64,000 nucleotides of DNA from positions 372,001-436,000 of the forward strand of contig NZ_JAEIOJ010000002.1 in assembly GCF_016464305.1 (NCBI RefSeq), written 5' to 3'. Origin of the DNA: Umezawaea beigongshangensis. Its GTDB lineage: Bacteria > Actinomycetota > Actinomycetes > Mycobacteriales > Pseudonocardiaceae. The notes below the pieces were generated by a model. It worked only from the letters and a program-made list of their open reading frames with translations. It searched no databases and was not told the origin of the DNA. Below, piece after piece: positions 14,925-24,200 of the stretch (position 1 is the first letter of the stretch; each line of letters opens with the position of its first letter). A program made the position numbers and the translations under genes.

Positions 14925-16690
14925 GCGCCCACCTCCGGTTCCAGCCACGTCCGCTGCGCGCTCGTCCGGGCGAACTCCGCGACGTGGACGCTGCTGCGCA
15001 GCCACGCCAGGACGAACGGGTCGCCGCTGTCGGAGACGAGGCGGCCGAAGGCGTCGCGCTCGTGGTCCCGCGCCGCCGCCTCCAGCTCGGCCAGCAGCCC
15101 GGCGGTGCCGGTGAGGCCCCACCGGACGAGCGCGGCGCGGTCGGCCGCGGCCGACGCCACGGCGGGCACGGAGCGACCGCCCACGACGACGCGCTGCACC
15201 CAGTGCTCCAGCAGCCGCACGGGCCGCGCGGCGCCGTCCTGGCCGGACGGTCGCGGCGGCACCCGCCCCACCGGCAGATCGCCGACCAGGTGGGAGTGCT
15301 GGAGCCGGTCCAGTCCGAGGTCGGCCCGCTGACACCACTCCTGCGGCAGGGTCAGCTCCTCCGGCCCCGCGGCGACGGCCAGTGCCGTCGCGGTGGCGGG
15401 ACGGTCCGGCACGAGTCTGGCCACGACGCGCATCCGCGCGCCGCGCGCGCGGGCGAGCAGCCGCAGGTTCTCCCACACCCGCGCCGACTCGCCCACCAGG
15501 TCGATCTCGGCGCCGTCGGCGAGCACCCGCAGCGCGTCACCCGCGACGCCGACGATCTCGGCGTCGAGGAACAGCAGGTCGGCGCCCGCCGCGCGGTGCG
15601 ACGGCGGGCGGGCGCGTGCCGCGAACGCCCGGCGCACCTGTTCGGCCGGGGGTTCGCGCCAGAGCAGGTCCAGCGGTTCCTCGCTCCACCGCGCGCCGGA
15701 GGCGGCCACCGCCCGGACGGCCGCCCCCGCGCCCAGGCGCCGGTCGGGTGAGGCCGTGGCCCCGGACAGCACGAGCCCGGCCCGGCCCAGCGCGCGGTGG
15801 GTGAGGCCAGACTCGCCCACGGCCACCGGTCCACCGGCCACGGGGCCCACCCGCTCCTCACCGCCGGGCGCGATGGCCGGGACCGTCCACAGACCACCGC
15901 GGTCGTCGACGAGGTGGGTGACGACACCGGCGTAGCCGGAGGTGGTCACGACCGCCTCGGTGCACAGGCCCCACAGCCGCAGGCCGCCGATCGGCCGGTA
16001 CTCGCGCCGGGCCGTCCCGCGCAGCTCAGCGGGGTTCCCGCGGCCGGTGCGCAGGTCGTGGCACAGCAGCAGCAGCTCGGTGAGGTCCTCGCCGAGCTCC
16101 GCCCGGTCGAACGACGAGTCACCGGCGCGCGACCCGCGCAGGGCGGTCACGATCCGCAGCCCGGCCGCGGCGGCGCGGTGCAGTCCGTGCACGCGGGCGG
16201 TGTGCACGGCGCGCAGCAGTTCCGCCTGGACGACGGCACCGCTGCCCGCGGCACCGGCCAGCAGCACGGCGCCGGCGGCCGACCAGAGCGCGCCCGCTGC
16301 GCCGCGCTGCCCGGCGGTGATCTCCTCGTCCGGCTGCGTGACCGGCTCGGCCGCGGCCACCGGCGGGGACGCGGTGCCGTCGGTGCCGTCGGAGTCGTCG
16401 GCGGCGTCCCCGATCCCGGCCGCGGCGACCGCGATGCCGCGGTGCAGGCAGTTCGGCGCGAGCAGGCAACCGCAGCGCAGGTCGGCCGCCGCGGTGAGGA
16501 CACCGGCGCGCAGCGTCCACGTCAGGGTCGTGTCCTCGTCGAGCCGGGCGGTGGCCGTGTCGCCGTCGAGCGCGACGACCCACTCCGCCGCCCTCGGCAG
16601 CGCGGCGTCCAAGCGCTTGCGCAGGCGCGGTGGGAGGGCGTCGAGCACCTCGGCGACGACGCCCGGCGACACCGGTGGCAGTGCGTTCAT
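14915..16690 (-). CDS. SWIM zinc-finger protein, last gene of the MoxR-vWA operon
   Basis: This 591-residue protein carries a SWIM zinc finger at residues 73-83: C73-x-C75-x5-C81-x-H83 within RCGCLLAPNCLHRG. SWIM domains bind DNA or proteins. The rest is helical with beta segments and no other domain that I recognise; the first 60 residues (VVAEVLDALPPRLRKRLDAA) are typical of SWIM proteins found next to MoxR/vWA genes, such as E. coli YehQ. Its ATG overlaps the stop of the DUF5682-vWA gene (ATGA), so it is translationally coupled to it. Its role is unknown; it could deliver the complex to a nucleic acid or client protein. Confidence 0.88.
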   Translation of the reverse strand: MNALPPVSPGVVAEVLDALPPRLRKRLDAALPRAAEWVVALDGDTATARLDEDTTLTWTLRAGVLTAAADLRCGCLLAPNCLHRGIAVAAAGIGDAADDSDGTDGTASPPVAAAEPVTQPDEEITAGQRGAAGALWSAAGAVLLAGAAGSGAVVQAELLRAVHTARVHGLHRAAAAGLRIVTALRGSRAGDSSFDRAELGEDLTELLLLCHDLRTGRGNPAELRGTARREYRPIGGLRLWGLCTEAVVTTSGYAGVVTHLVDDRGGLWTVPAIAPGGEERVGPVAGGPVAVGESGLTHRALGRAGLVLSGATASPDRRLGAGAAVRAVAASGARWSEEPLDLLWREPPAEQVRRAFAARARPPSHRAAGADLLFLDAEIVGVAGDALRVLADGAEIDLVGESARVWENLRLLARARGARMRVVARLVPDRPATATALAVAAGPEELTLPQEWCQRADLGLDRLQHSHLVGDLPVGRVPPRPSGQDGAARPVRLLEHWVQRVVVGGRSVPAVASAAADRAALVRWGLTGTAGLLAELEAAARDHERDAFGRLVSDSGDPFVLAWLRSSVHVAEFARTSAQRTWLEPEVGAQV

Positions 16691-19600
16691 CTGATCTGCT
16701 CCCCCACCCAGCGGGCCAGCTCCAGCGGACCCAGCGCGGCGACCGGCATCCCGGCCGCGACGAGCGCGCCCGCCGTGGACGTCGAGTAGCGGGCCCGGCC
16801 GGTGTCGTCCAGGCTGGCGCAGCCGAGCACCCGCACCCCGGAGGACACCAGTTCACGGGTCTGCGCGAGCAGGTCGCCGAGCGGGCCGCCCTCCTCGAAG
16901 TCGCTGACGACGACCACCATCGTGCGTTCGGGCACGGTGACGAGCGTGCGGGCGTGCCGCAGCCCGCCCGCGATGTGCGTGCCTCCGCCCACCCTGACCT
17001 CCAGCAGCAGCGACAGCGGATCGGCGACCCGGTCCGTCAGGTCGATCACCTCGGTGGAGAAGGCGAGGAAGTGGGTGGTCAGCGACGGCACCCCGGCGAA
17101 GACCGCCGCCGTCAGCGCGGACCACACGGTCGACGCCTCCATCGAGCCGGACACGTCGACCACCAGCACCAGCCGCCAGTCGTTGCCGCGCCGCGCGCGG
17201 GTGCGGAACACCGGCCGCTCCGGCACGACGACCACGTGCCCGGCGGCGTCGCGGCGCGCGGTGGCGAGGTTCGCCCGGATCGTGCGGTGCAGGTCGAGCC
17301 GCCCTCCCGGCCGGCGAGAGGGCCTGGGGAGCTGGAGACCGGCGAGCGCCGGCCGCATCCGGTTCGCGAGCTGCGCCGCCAGTTCCGCGACGAGCCGCGC
17401 GACCAGCGGCCGCAACCGCGCCACGGCCGACTCCGGCAGGCCGCCGGCGAGGGACAGGACGGTGCGCAGCAGGGTCACCGAGGGGCGGACCGCGGCGGGG
17501 TCCAGCTCCAGCGCGGCGTCGGAGCGCCCCGCCTCGACCGCGGCGGCGAGCACCTCCTCGCGGACGCCGTCGCCGAACAGCGCCTCCAGCTCGGCCGACC
17601 ACTCGCGCACGCCGGGGAACGCCGCCGACCGGTCGGCGCCGAGGCCGCCCGACGCGCCCTCACCGCGCTCCCGGCCGTACAGCTCGTCGAGGGCCGCGGC
17701 GTAGCGGGCGGCGCCGTCTGGCCGGTCGCCGCGGCGGGCGAGGACGAGACGCCAGCGGAGGGAGGACGGGAGTTCGCCGCCGGGAGCCGCGGTTGCGGGC
17801 GCGGCACCGGTGGAGACCTGCGGCTCCTCCGGCTCCGGACGGCGTGCGGGAGCGTCGAGACCGTGCGCGGACAGCGCGTCGAGTCCGGCGCGCTCGGCGT
17901 GCAGCCACACCGCGACCAGTTCGGGATCGGCGCCGCGCGGGTCGTCCACCCGTTCGCCGGTGCGGTCCAGCACGGTGTCCAGGACGCGCTGCCGGGCCGC
18001 GGGCCCCACGGAGGTGAACGCGCCCCGCAGCGCGGGCAGCCGGTCCAGGAAGTCCTGGTCCGGCAACGACTCCACGCGGTCCAGGAGCGGGGTGAGCGCC
18101 TCCGGGGTCTCCAGCAGCACGGCCGCCGCGGTGAGCACGCCGGTCAGCCTGCGGCGCAGCGTCGCGCGGTCGTCGGAGGTGGAGGCGGTGTCCACCCAGG
18201 ACGCCGCGCGCTCTCCCAGCTCCTCCGGGCGTTGCAGTTCCAGGAGCACGCGGGTGGCCGCCGCGGCGCCCTGCATCAGCGGTGAACCGTCGTCGGCCAT
18301 CCGCCGCAGCGTCGCGGCCAGGCGCAGTCCGGTGCCGCGACCGTCGTGCCTGCGTCCCAGGTCCACGACCGCGTGCGCGTCGGCGAGGTCGTCCGACCCG
18401 GCGGTGCCGTCGAGCTGGGCCACCGCGGCGGCCTCCAGCTCGTCGACCAGGCGGGGCCGCGCGCCCAGCAGATCGCTCGCGAGGCCCGGCAGGTGACCGG
18501 ACCCGATGCGGTCGAGCAGGTCGAGGCCGGTCAGGAGCTGTCCCAGCGTCGCGGAGGCCGGCAGGACGGTCGCCACGTCGTCGAGCCGGTCGGTCACCAG
18601 CGCCGCGAGGCCGCACCCGGCCGCGGCGCGCAGTCCGGCCAGGACCTGTTCCGCCGTGGCTCCTCCGGCGCGGTCCTCCTCCGCCCGGCGGGCGCGCAGC
18701 CTGCCCTCCGCGGCCTGCGGGAGCGTGACGCCCCACAGACCGGCCACGGGCAGGGTGGCCGCCGTGGACGGCGTCCAGGCCGCCCGCCAGCGCGTGGTGA
18801 GCGCGTCACCGCCGCCCACGCCCGTCGTCTCCGTCTCCTCCGCGTAGGACACGCCCAGCACGGCGAGCTGCCGCAGCGCGAGCTGCCTGCGCGCGTCCAG
18901 CGCGGACCGGAGGGGGTCCAGGCGGAGATCGGCGGGCGTGCCGGACTCGGCGGGGCCGGGCAGCCGCAGTTCGGCGAGCAGCGCCTCGACCGCGGGCAGG
19001 AGCCCGGAGCGGGGCGTGCCCGCGGCGAGCACGCCGGTGCGGGTGCCCACGAGGACGTCCCCCGCGGCGCGGGCGACGATCCGGCCGCGCCCGAGCGGCT
19101 CCGCCGCGGTGAGCACGGTCTGCAACGCCTCCACCAGTTCACCGCGGCCCGGCGCGGGCAGGCCGCGCAGCCGGGCCAGGTCGACGGCCAGCCGCAGGAC
19201 CTCCCGCGCCTCGCCCGGCCCGGCCGGGTGGCCGCGGTCGCGCACACCCGCGCAGATCCGCACGACCACCTCGGTGGCCGCCCGCTCCAGGGCCAGCGGG
19301 TCTCCGCCCGCGAGGAGCACGGCCTGCTGCCACTCCGGATCGCGGATGCCCGACGGGTAGCCGGAGCGCTCGTCGAGCAGCCCGAACGCGTAGGGCACCA
19401 GGGACGTCACGATCGGAGCGTCGTCCGGTACGACGTCGTGCGGGTCGCCGGGCAGGGGACCGCCCGACAGCAGCGCGGCGGCGTGGAACGAGCCGACGAC
19501 GGCCGCGCTGCGCCGACCGGCCACGTCCGCCAGTGCGCGGCGCATCCACGCCTCGCGGCGCAGGTCGTGCGGGTCGACGGCCGTCCCGGCGTCGTGCCGC

Positions 19601-20133
19601 AGCGCCCAGCCGACCAGCAGCGCGGCCCGGCGCACCGCCTCGGCCGACTGTCCCGGCGCGACCGCCTCGACCAGCCGGTCCCACAGGTCGTCGCCGTCGC
19701 GGCCGGTGGTGCCGCGGCGCAGCGCGGCGGTCAGCGGCGCCGCGCCCGCCTCGTGCTCGTGCCGATCGCCGCGCAGGGCGAGCGGCAGGTCGCACGGCAC
19801 CACCTCGACGTCGTTGCGCCGCGCCCAGCGGATCGCCGCCAGCTCCGGGGAGAAGTCCGCGAACGGGTAGAACGCGAGACCGCCGCCGTCGCGGGCCGCG
19901 CCCGACAGCGCGACCGGAGCCGTCGTGTCCGGGTGGCCCAGCCACGGCAGCCACTCGCCCAGTTCGGTGGGCAGCTCGACCAGCAGCACCTCCGGACGCG
20001 CCGCGTCGAGGAGTTCGGGGACGGCGACCGCGAGGGCGGGCGAGTGGTGCCGGACGCCGATGAGGAACGGCTCCCGGCACCCGGCCAGCTCGTCGGCCGC
20101 GGTGCGGGCGGGATCAGGCGTCGAGGACGTCAC
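16687..20133 (-). CDS. DUF5682-vWA fusion protein of the MoxR operon
   Basis: This 1148-residue protein joins two modules that are separate genes in E. coli (YehM-like and YehP-like). The N-terminal DUF5682 module begins with PFLIGVRHHSPALA (H29, H30) and PEVLLVELP, resembling the His/Glu pattern of the TIKI/TraB/EreA hydrolase fold. A long helical middle follows. A von Willebrand A domain starts near residue 980, with the metal site D993-V-S995-G-S997 (DVSGSMEAS), then GGGTHIAGGL and VVVSDFEEGG, so Mg binding looks intact. The GTG start overlaps the MoxR gene by 20 bases. vWA proteins are the usual partners of MoxR ATPases, so this is probably the adaptor of a MoxR chaperone complex. The substrate is unknown. 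Confidence 0.88.
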   Translation of the reverse strand: MTSSTPDPARTAADELAGCREPFLIGVRHHSPALAVAVPELLDAARPEVLLVELPTELGEWLPWLGHPDTTAPVALSGAARDGGGLAFYPFADFSPELAAIRWARRNDVEVVPCDLPLALRGDRHEHEAGAAPLTAALRRGTTGRDGDDLWDRLVEAVAPGQSAEAVRRAALLVGWALRHDAGTAVDPHDLRREAWMRRALADVAGRRSAAVVGSFHAAALLSGGPLPGDPHDVVPDDAPIVTSLVPYAFGLLDERSGYPSGIRDPEWQQAVLLAGGDPLALERAATEVVVRICAGVRDRGHPAGPGEAREVLRLAVDLARLRGLPAPGRGELVEALQTVLTAAEPLGRGRIVARAAGDVLVGTRTGVLAAGTPRSGLLPAVEALLAELRLPGPAESGTPADLRLDPLRSALDARRQLALRQLAVLGVSYAEETETTGVGGGDALTTRWRAAWTPSTAATLPVAGLWGVTLPQAAEGRLRARRAEEDRAGGATAEQVLAGLRAAAGCGLAALVTDRLDDVATVLPASATLGQLLTGLDLLDRIGSGHLPGLASDLLGARPRLVDELEAAAVAQLDGTAGSDDLADAHAVVDLGRRHDGRGTGLRLAATLRRMADDGSPLMQGAAAATRVLLELQRPEELGERAASWVDTASTSDDRATLRRRLTGVLTAAAVLLETPEALTPLLDRVESLPDQDFLDRLPALRGAFTSVGPAARQRVLDTVLDRTGERVDDPRGADPELVAVWLHAERAGLDALSAHGLDAPARRPEPEEPQVSTGAAPATAAPGGELPSSLRWRLVLARRGDRPDGAARYAAALDELYGRERGEGASGGLGADRSAAFPGVREWSAELEALFGDGVREEVLAAAVEAGRSDAALELDPAAVRPSVTLLRTVLSLAGGLPESAVARLRPLVARLVAELAAQLANRMRPALAGLQLPRPSRRPGGRLDLHRTIRANLATARRDAAGHVVVVPERPVFRTRARRGNDWRLVLVVDVSGSMEASTVWSALTAAVFAGVPSLTTHFLAFSTEVIDLTDRVADPLSLLLEVRVGGGTHIAGGLRHARTLVTVPERTMVVVVSDFEEGGPLGDLLAQTRELVSSGVRVLGCASLDDTGRARYSTSTAGALVAAGMPVAALGPLELARWVGEQIR

Positions 20134-21295
20134 GGAGTTCCCACAACCGTCGCCACAGCCGCGCGCCCGACTCGGCGCGTCGGCGCACCGCGCCGTCCCA
20201 GTAGCTCAGCAGGCGAGCCGCGTCGCCCGGATCGTCCTTGCGCACGACGCCGAGCAGGTGGCCCGGCAGCAGCGACGCCGCATCGCGGTCGCCGGGGAAG
20301 TACGCCCCGGCCAGCCCCAGCGACGTCGCCACCGACACGGCCTCCGCGGTGCTCATCACCGTGGAGGGCCGCTCCACGCTCCAGCCCTCCTCCGACACGC
20401 CGTTGCGCAGGTCGCGGAACGCCGTGACCAGCGCTTCGAGCACGGCGTCGTCGACGGCGAAGTCCGCCTGCACCCTCTCCAGCGCCGCTCTCGCGCTGCG
20501 CCGCACGAGGTCGACCTCGGCGGCCAGGTCCCCGATGGGGCCCACGGCCTCGAAGTTGAAGCGCCGCTTGAGCGCGGCCGACATCTCCGACACGCCGCGG
20601 TCCCGCAGGTTCGCCGTGGCGATCACGGTGAAGCCGGGCGCGGCGTGCACGGTCGCGGCGTCGGTGCCGGACAGCTCCGGCACGGCGATGCGCCGGTCGG
20701 ACAGGATCGACACCAGGGCGTCCTGGACCTCCGGCAGGCAGCGGGTCACCTCCTCGACGCGCACCACGCCCCCGCCGCGCATGGCGGTGAGCACCGGCGA
20801 CGGCACCAGGGCGCGAGGCGTCGGCCCCTCCGCCAGCAGCAGCGCGTAGTTCCAGCCGTAGCGGAGCTGGTCCTCGGTCGTGCCCGCCGTGCCCTGCACG
20901 ACGAGCTGGCTGCTGCCGCACACGGCGGCGGCCAGCAGCTCCGACAGCATCGACTTGGCCGTGCCCGGCTCGCCGACGAGCAGCAGTCCGCGCTCACCGG
21001 CCAGGGTGATCACCGCCCGCTCCACCAGGGCGCGCTCGCCGACGAACTTGTCGCTGATCACCAGGCGCGAGCGGACGCCATCGACGGTGACGCCCCTCGG
21101 CAGGGACAGCGGCTCCCCGCCGCTGCCCATCACGAACGTGACGACCGCCCGCGGGGTGAGCCGCCAGCCCGGCGGGCGCGGGCCGGGGTCGTGCGCGGCC
21201 AGGAACGCCAGTTCCTCGCGGTGGGCGTCCTCGGCGGGGTCGACCTGCCTCGCGGCGGTGGTGGCGGCGGTGTCGGTGGCGGCGGTGGTGGTCAC
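20114..21295 (-). CDS. MoxR-family AAA+ ATPase
   Basis: This 393-residue AAA+ ATPase has Walker A GEPGTAKS at 108-115, a Walker B-like VVRVEEVTRC, the sensor-1 region FTVIATANLRDRG, and the arginine-bearing SAALKRRFNFE. MoxR proteins remodel or load cofactors into client complexes together with vWA proteins. Here the vWA partner lies immediately downstream, overlapping by 20 bases. The true start is GTG 21295, which overlaps the stop of the 1647-residue gene (GTGA); the much longer open frame upstream is antisense noise. The first 20 residues are Thr/Ala-rich linker. The closest set that I know is E. coli YehL in the yehI-yehQ locus. Confidence 0.92.
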   Translation of the reverse strand: MTTTAATDTAATTAARQVDPAEDAHREELAFLAAHDPGPRPPGWRLTPRAVVTFVMGSGGEPLSLPRGVTVDGVRSRLVISDKFVGERALVERAVITLAGERGLLLVGEPGTAKSMLSELLAAAVCGSSQLVVQGTAGTTEDQLRYGWNYALLLAEGPTPRALVPSPVLTAMRGGGVVRVEEVTRCLPEVQDALVSILSDRRIAVPELSGTDAATVHAAPGFTVIATANLRDRGVSEMSAALKRRFNFEAVGPIGDLAAEVDLVRRSARAALERVQADFAVDDAVLEALVTAFRDLRNGVSEEGWSVERPSTVMSTAEAVSVATSLGLAGAYFPGDRDAASLLPGHLLGVVRKDDPGDAARLLSYWDGAVRRRAESGARLWRRLWELRDVLDA

Positions 21296-24200
21296 CTGCG
21301 TCCTCCGGTCTCGAGCTGCTCGTAGGCGGGCGCGTCGCCGTCGAGGACGCGCTGCCAGGCGCGCTGGAACAGGTCGGCGACCGGCTCCAGCGGCACGACG
21401 ACGCGGTGGGGGGTGGTGGTGAAGCCGAACATCGGCGCCTTCCAGGACTCGATCGGCAGGTGCGGGGCCTTCAGCGGCAGCCAGCCGCCGGGCAGGAACA
21501 GCGAGCGGCCCGCCCTGGCGCGCTTCGCGGTGAGGACCAGGTCGGTCCCGGCGAGCGCGGTGCGGGCGGCGCGCAGCTGGGCGGGCTTCCACCCGGTCCA
21601 GCGGGCCGTGTTGGCGTCGGTGGGATCGGGCAGCGCGAGCAGCATCAGGTAGAGCGCGGCCGCGTCGGCGTCGAGGTCGAGCCGCGCCGCCACCTCGGCG
21701 AGCAGTTCGGGCGCGGACACGGCGGGGTGCTGGTGGAACGAGGCGGGGTCTGCGCCGGGCGGCGCGGGGACGGCGCACGCCGCCGCGAGTCCCGGTGAGC
21801 TCAGCAGGTCCAGCGCGGCGAGGTGCTGACCGCCGTACCCGTTGCCGCTCAGCGCGACCAGCAGGTCGCGGTGCTCGGGCCCGACCGCGGAGGGCCGGAC
21901 GTGCAGCCTGGAGTACAGCTCGTGGTGCGTGGTCATCTCCAGCCAGCCCGCGAACGTCGCACTCGTGCCGAGAGCGGGACGCGGCACGTCGATCAGCGAG
22001 AACAGCGGGTCGTCCTGGTGCAGGCTGCCGAAGTCGATCAGGAAGTCCTCGTGGGCGACGCGCTGCGACGCCAGTGCCAGCGCCTCGGGCAGCTGTGCGC
22101 GCAGCGGTGAGCCGACCGGCAGGCGGTGGGCGAGCCACAGCAGAACCTGCGGCACGGCGAGGAGCCTGGTCGCGGTGAACGCCGTGCTGGTCTCCCGCGC
22201 ACCGGCGGCGGTCCGCGGGTGCGCGTCGGTGGTGAGCCAGGTGCACGTCGCCGGGTTGGCGATGCCGCTGACGTACTCGGCGCTGTCGCGCACCGGCAGC
22301 ACCTTCGCCGCCTCGACCAGCAGTTCGTCGGGAACGGGCTGCCTGCGGCCGAAGCGGGCGGTCCAGGCGTCGGCGAGACCGTCGAGGTCGGGTCCCGAGG
22401 TCCACAGCCCGGCGGGGTCGCGCGGCACGGCGGCGTGCAGCAGCGCGCGGCGCTCGGCGTGGCCGAGGGACTTGAACCGTTCCCTGGCCGCCTTGGCCGC
22501 GGCACTGGACAGCCCCAGCACGGTGCGCTCCGACGTGCTCAGGTACTGGCTCGCCCACCCGTCCACGTGGGGCAGTCCGCTCAGCAGCAGGGTCGCCTCG
22601 GCCAGGCCGAGGCCGGTGCGCTCGACGAGGGCGGTGGCCCACTCCGGGCGCCACTCCAGCGGCCCGTTCGCGGCGAGCGCGGCGGAGAACGCCGCCGCGG
22701 TGGCGGGGTCGAGGTCCTCGGCGCAGGGCCGCGCGGCGTCCAGGCGCCACGTCGGCGGCAGCGAGAAGGAGCCGGGGACCGCGCTGTACTGCAGACCCCG
22801 GTACGGGCGCAGCGCCTCGCGGGACCAGCCCCTGCTGACCACGTGCAGGAACCCGCCGGGCACCGCGACGGTCCGGTTCGGCGGCACGGCGTTGTCGGGG
22901 GCGAGCACGGTGACGGTGCGCCAGTGGCCGCCCCCGCTGGTCATGCCGCTCTCGGCGACGGCGCGCAGGAACACGAGGAGCGCCTCGCGCTCCTCGTGCG
23001 GTGTGATCGGTGACGCCGCCCGCCAGAGCAGGGCGCGCGGGAAGACGAGGTGGTCCTCCCACTGGTCGTCCGCGCCCTGCGGCAGCTCGGAGGTGGCGGG
23101 TGCGCCGCCGGAGGCGATCGTGGCGACGCGCGCGCCCAGCTCGGCGACGAGGGCGGGCAGGACGGTCTCGGCCTCGGCGGCGCTGGAGGAGTCCCTCCCG
23201 GCGGAGAACCAGGTGAGCGCGCGGCGCATGACGGACGCGCCGATCGTCGGTCCGGTCTCCGCGAACAGCGAGGTGTCGACGGCGGTCGCGGCGTCGGCGA
23301 GCCGGGCGTGGTCGGTGAACCTGCGGGACAGCGCGGCGGCGCAGCGCACGACTCCCAGCACACCGGCCACGAGTTCGGGGTGGGTGATCTCCGGTGCGAC
23401 CCGCTTCAGCACGGCGGCCGGATCGTCGGTCGCGCCGCGGCCGAACACCTGCGCCAGCCGCCGCTTCGGCTTCTGCCGCGCACCGTCGTCCGCCGCCTCC
23501 GCGACGGCCGCGGCGAGCAGCTGCTCCACCGCGTCCCGCGAGATCGCCCGCAGCGCGCGGGACCCGGCCTCGTCGCGGGGCCGCAGCAGGTGCCACCAGG
23601 CCAGCGGGGGCACCAGGGCGGTGCCGCGCGCCATGACCTGCCTGTTCGCGCCGTGCGTCAGCACGGCGCGGCGGACGCCGTGCTCGTCGAACAGGGTCGT
23701 GCGGTCGTGCTCGTCGTCGGAGACCACGAGCACCCCGTCGCCACCGGGCACGCTCAGCGCGCCGTGCGGGCGGGGCGCGGTGGACGGCAGCACCACGCGC
23801 ACGCCGTCGACGCGCTCGCCGTGCCAGCGGCCGTCTGACTCCCTGCGCACGCGCCAGCCGTGCAGTCCGCCGGACTCGCCCAGCGGACTGGCCGCGGTGG
23901 CCGGGTGCGAGGGGCGCACGTCGCACGCGAGGAGGTCCAGGCGCGCGCCGTCGACGGCGAAGTCCTCGACGAAGGCGGGCACGCTGGCGCGGCCGACGGT
24001 GCCGGTGGCCGGATCCAGCTCGAACCAGCGCCACGCGCCGTCGTGGTAGGCGGCGGTCCAGAAGTGGGTGCCGTCGCCGAAGGCCGGGCCCCGTGCCGGA
24101 AGTTCGGTGTCTCCGGGGTGCACCGCCCGGCGCCCGGCGAACCGGCCACCACCGGGAAGTGCCAGGGAGGCCGACGGGCCGCTGCGGCGTTGTCCCGCCC

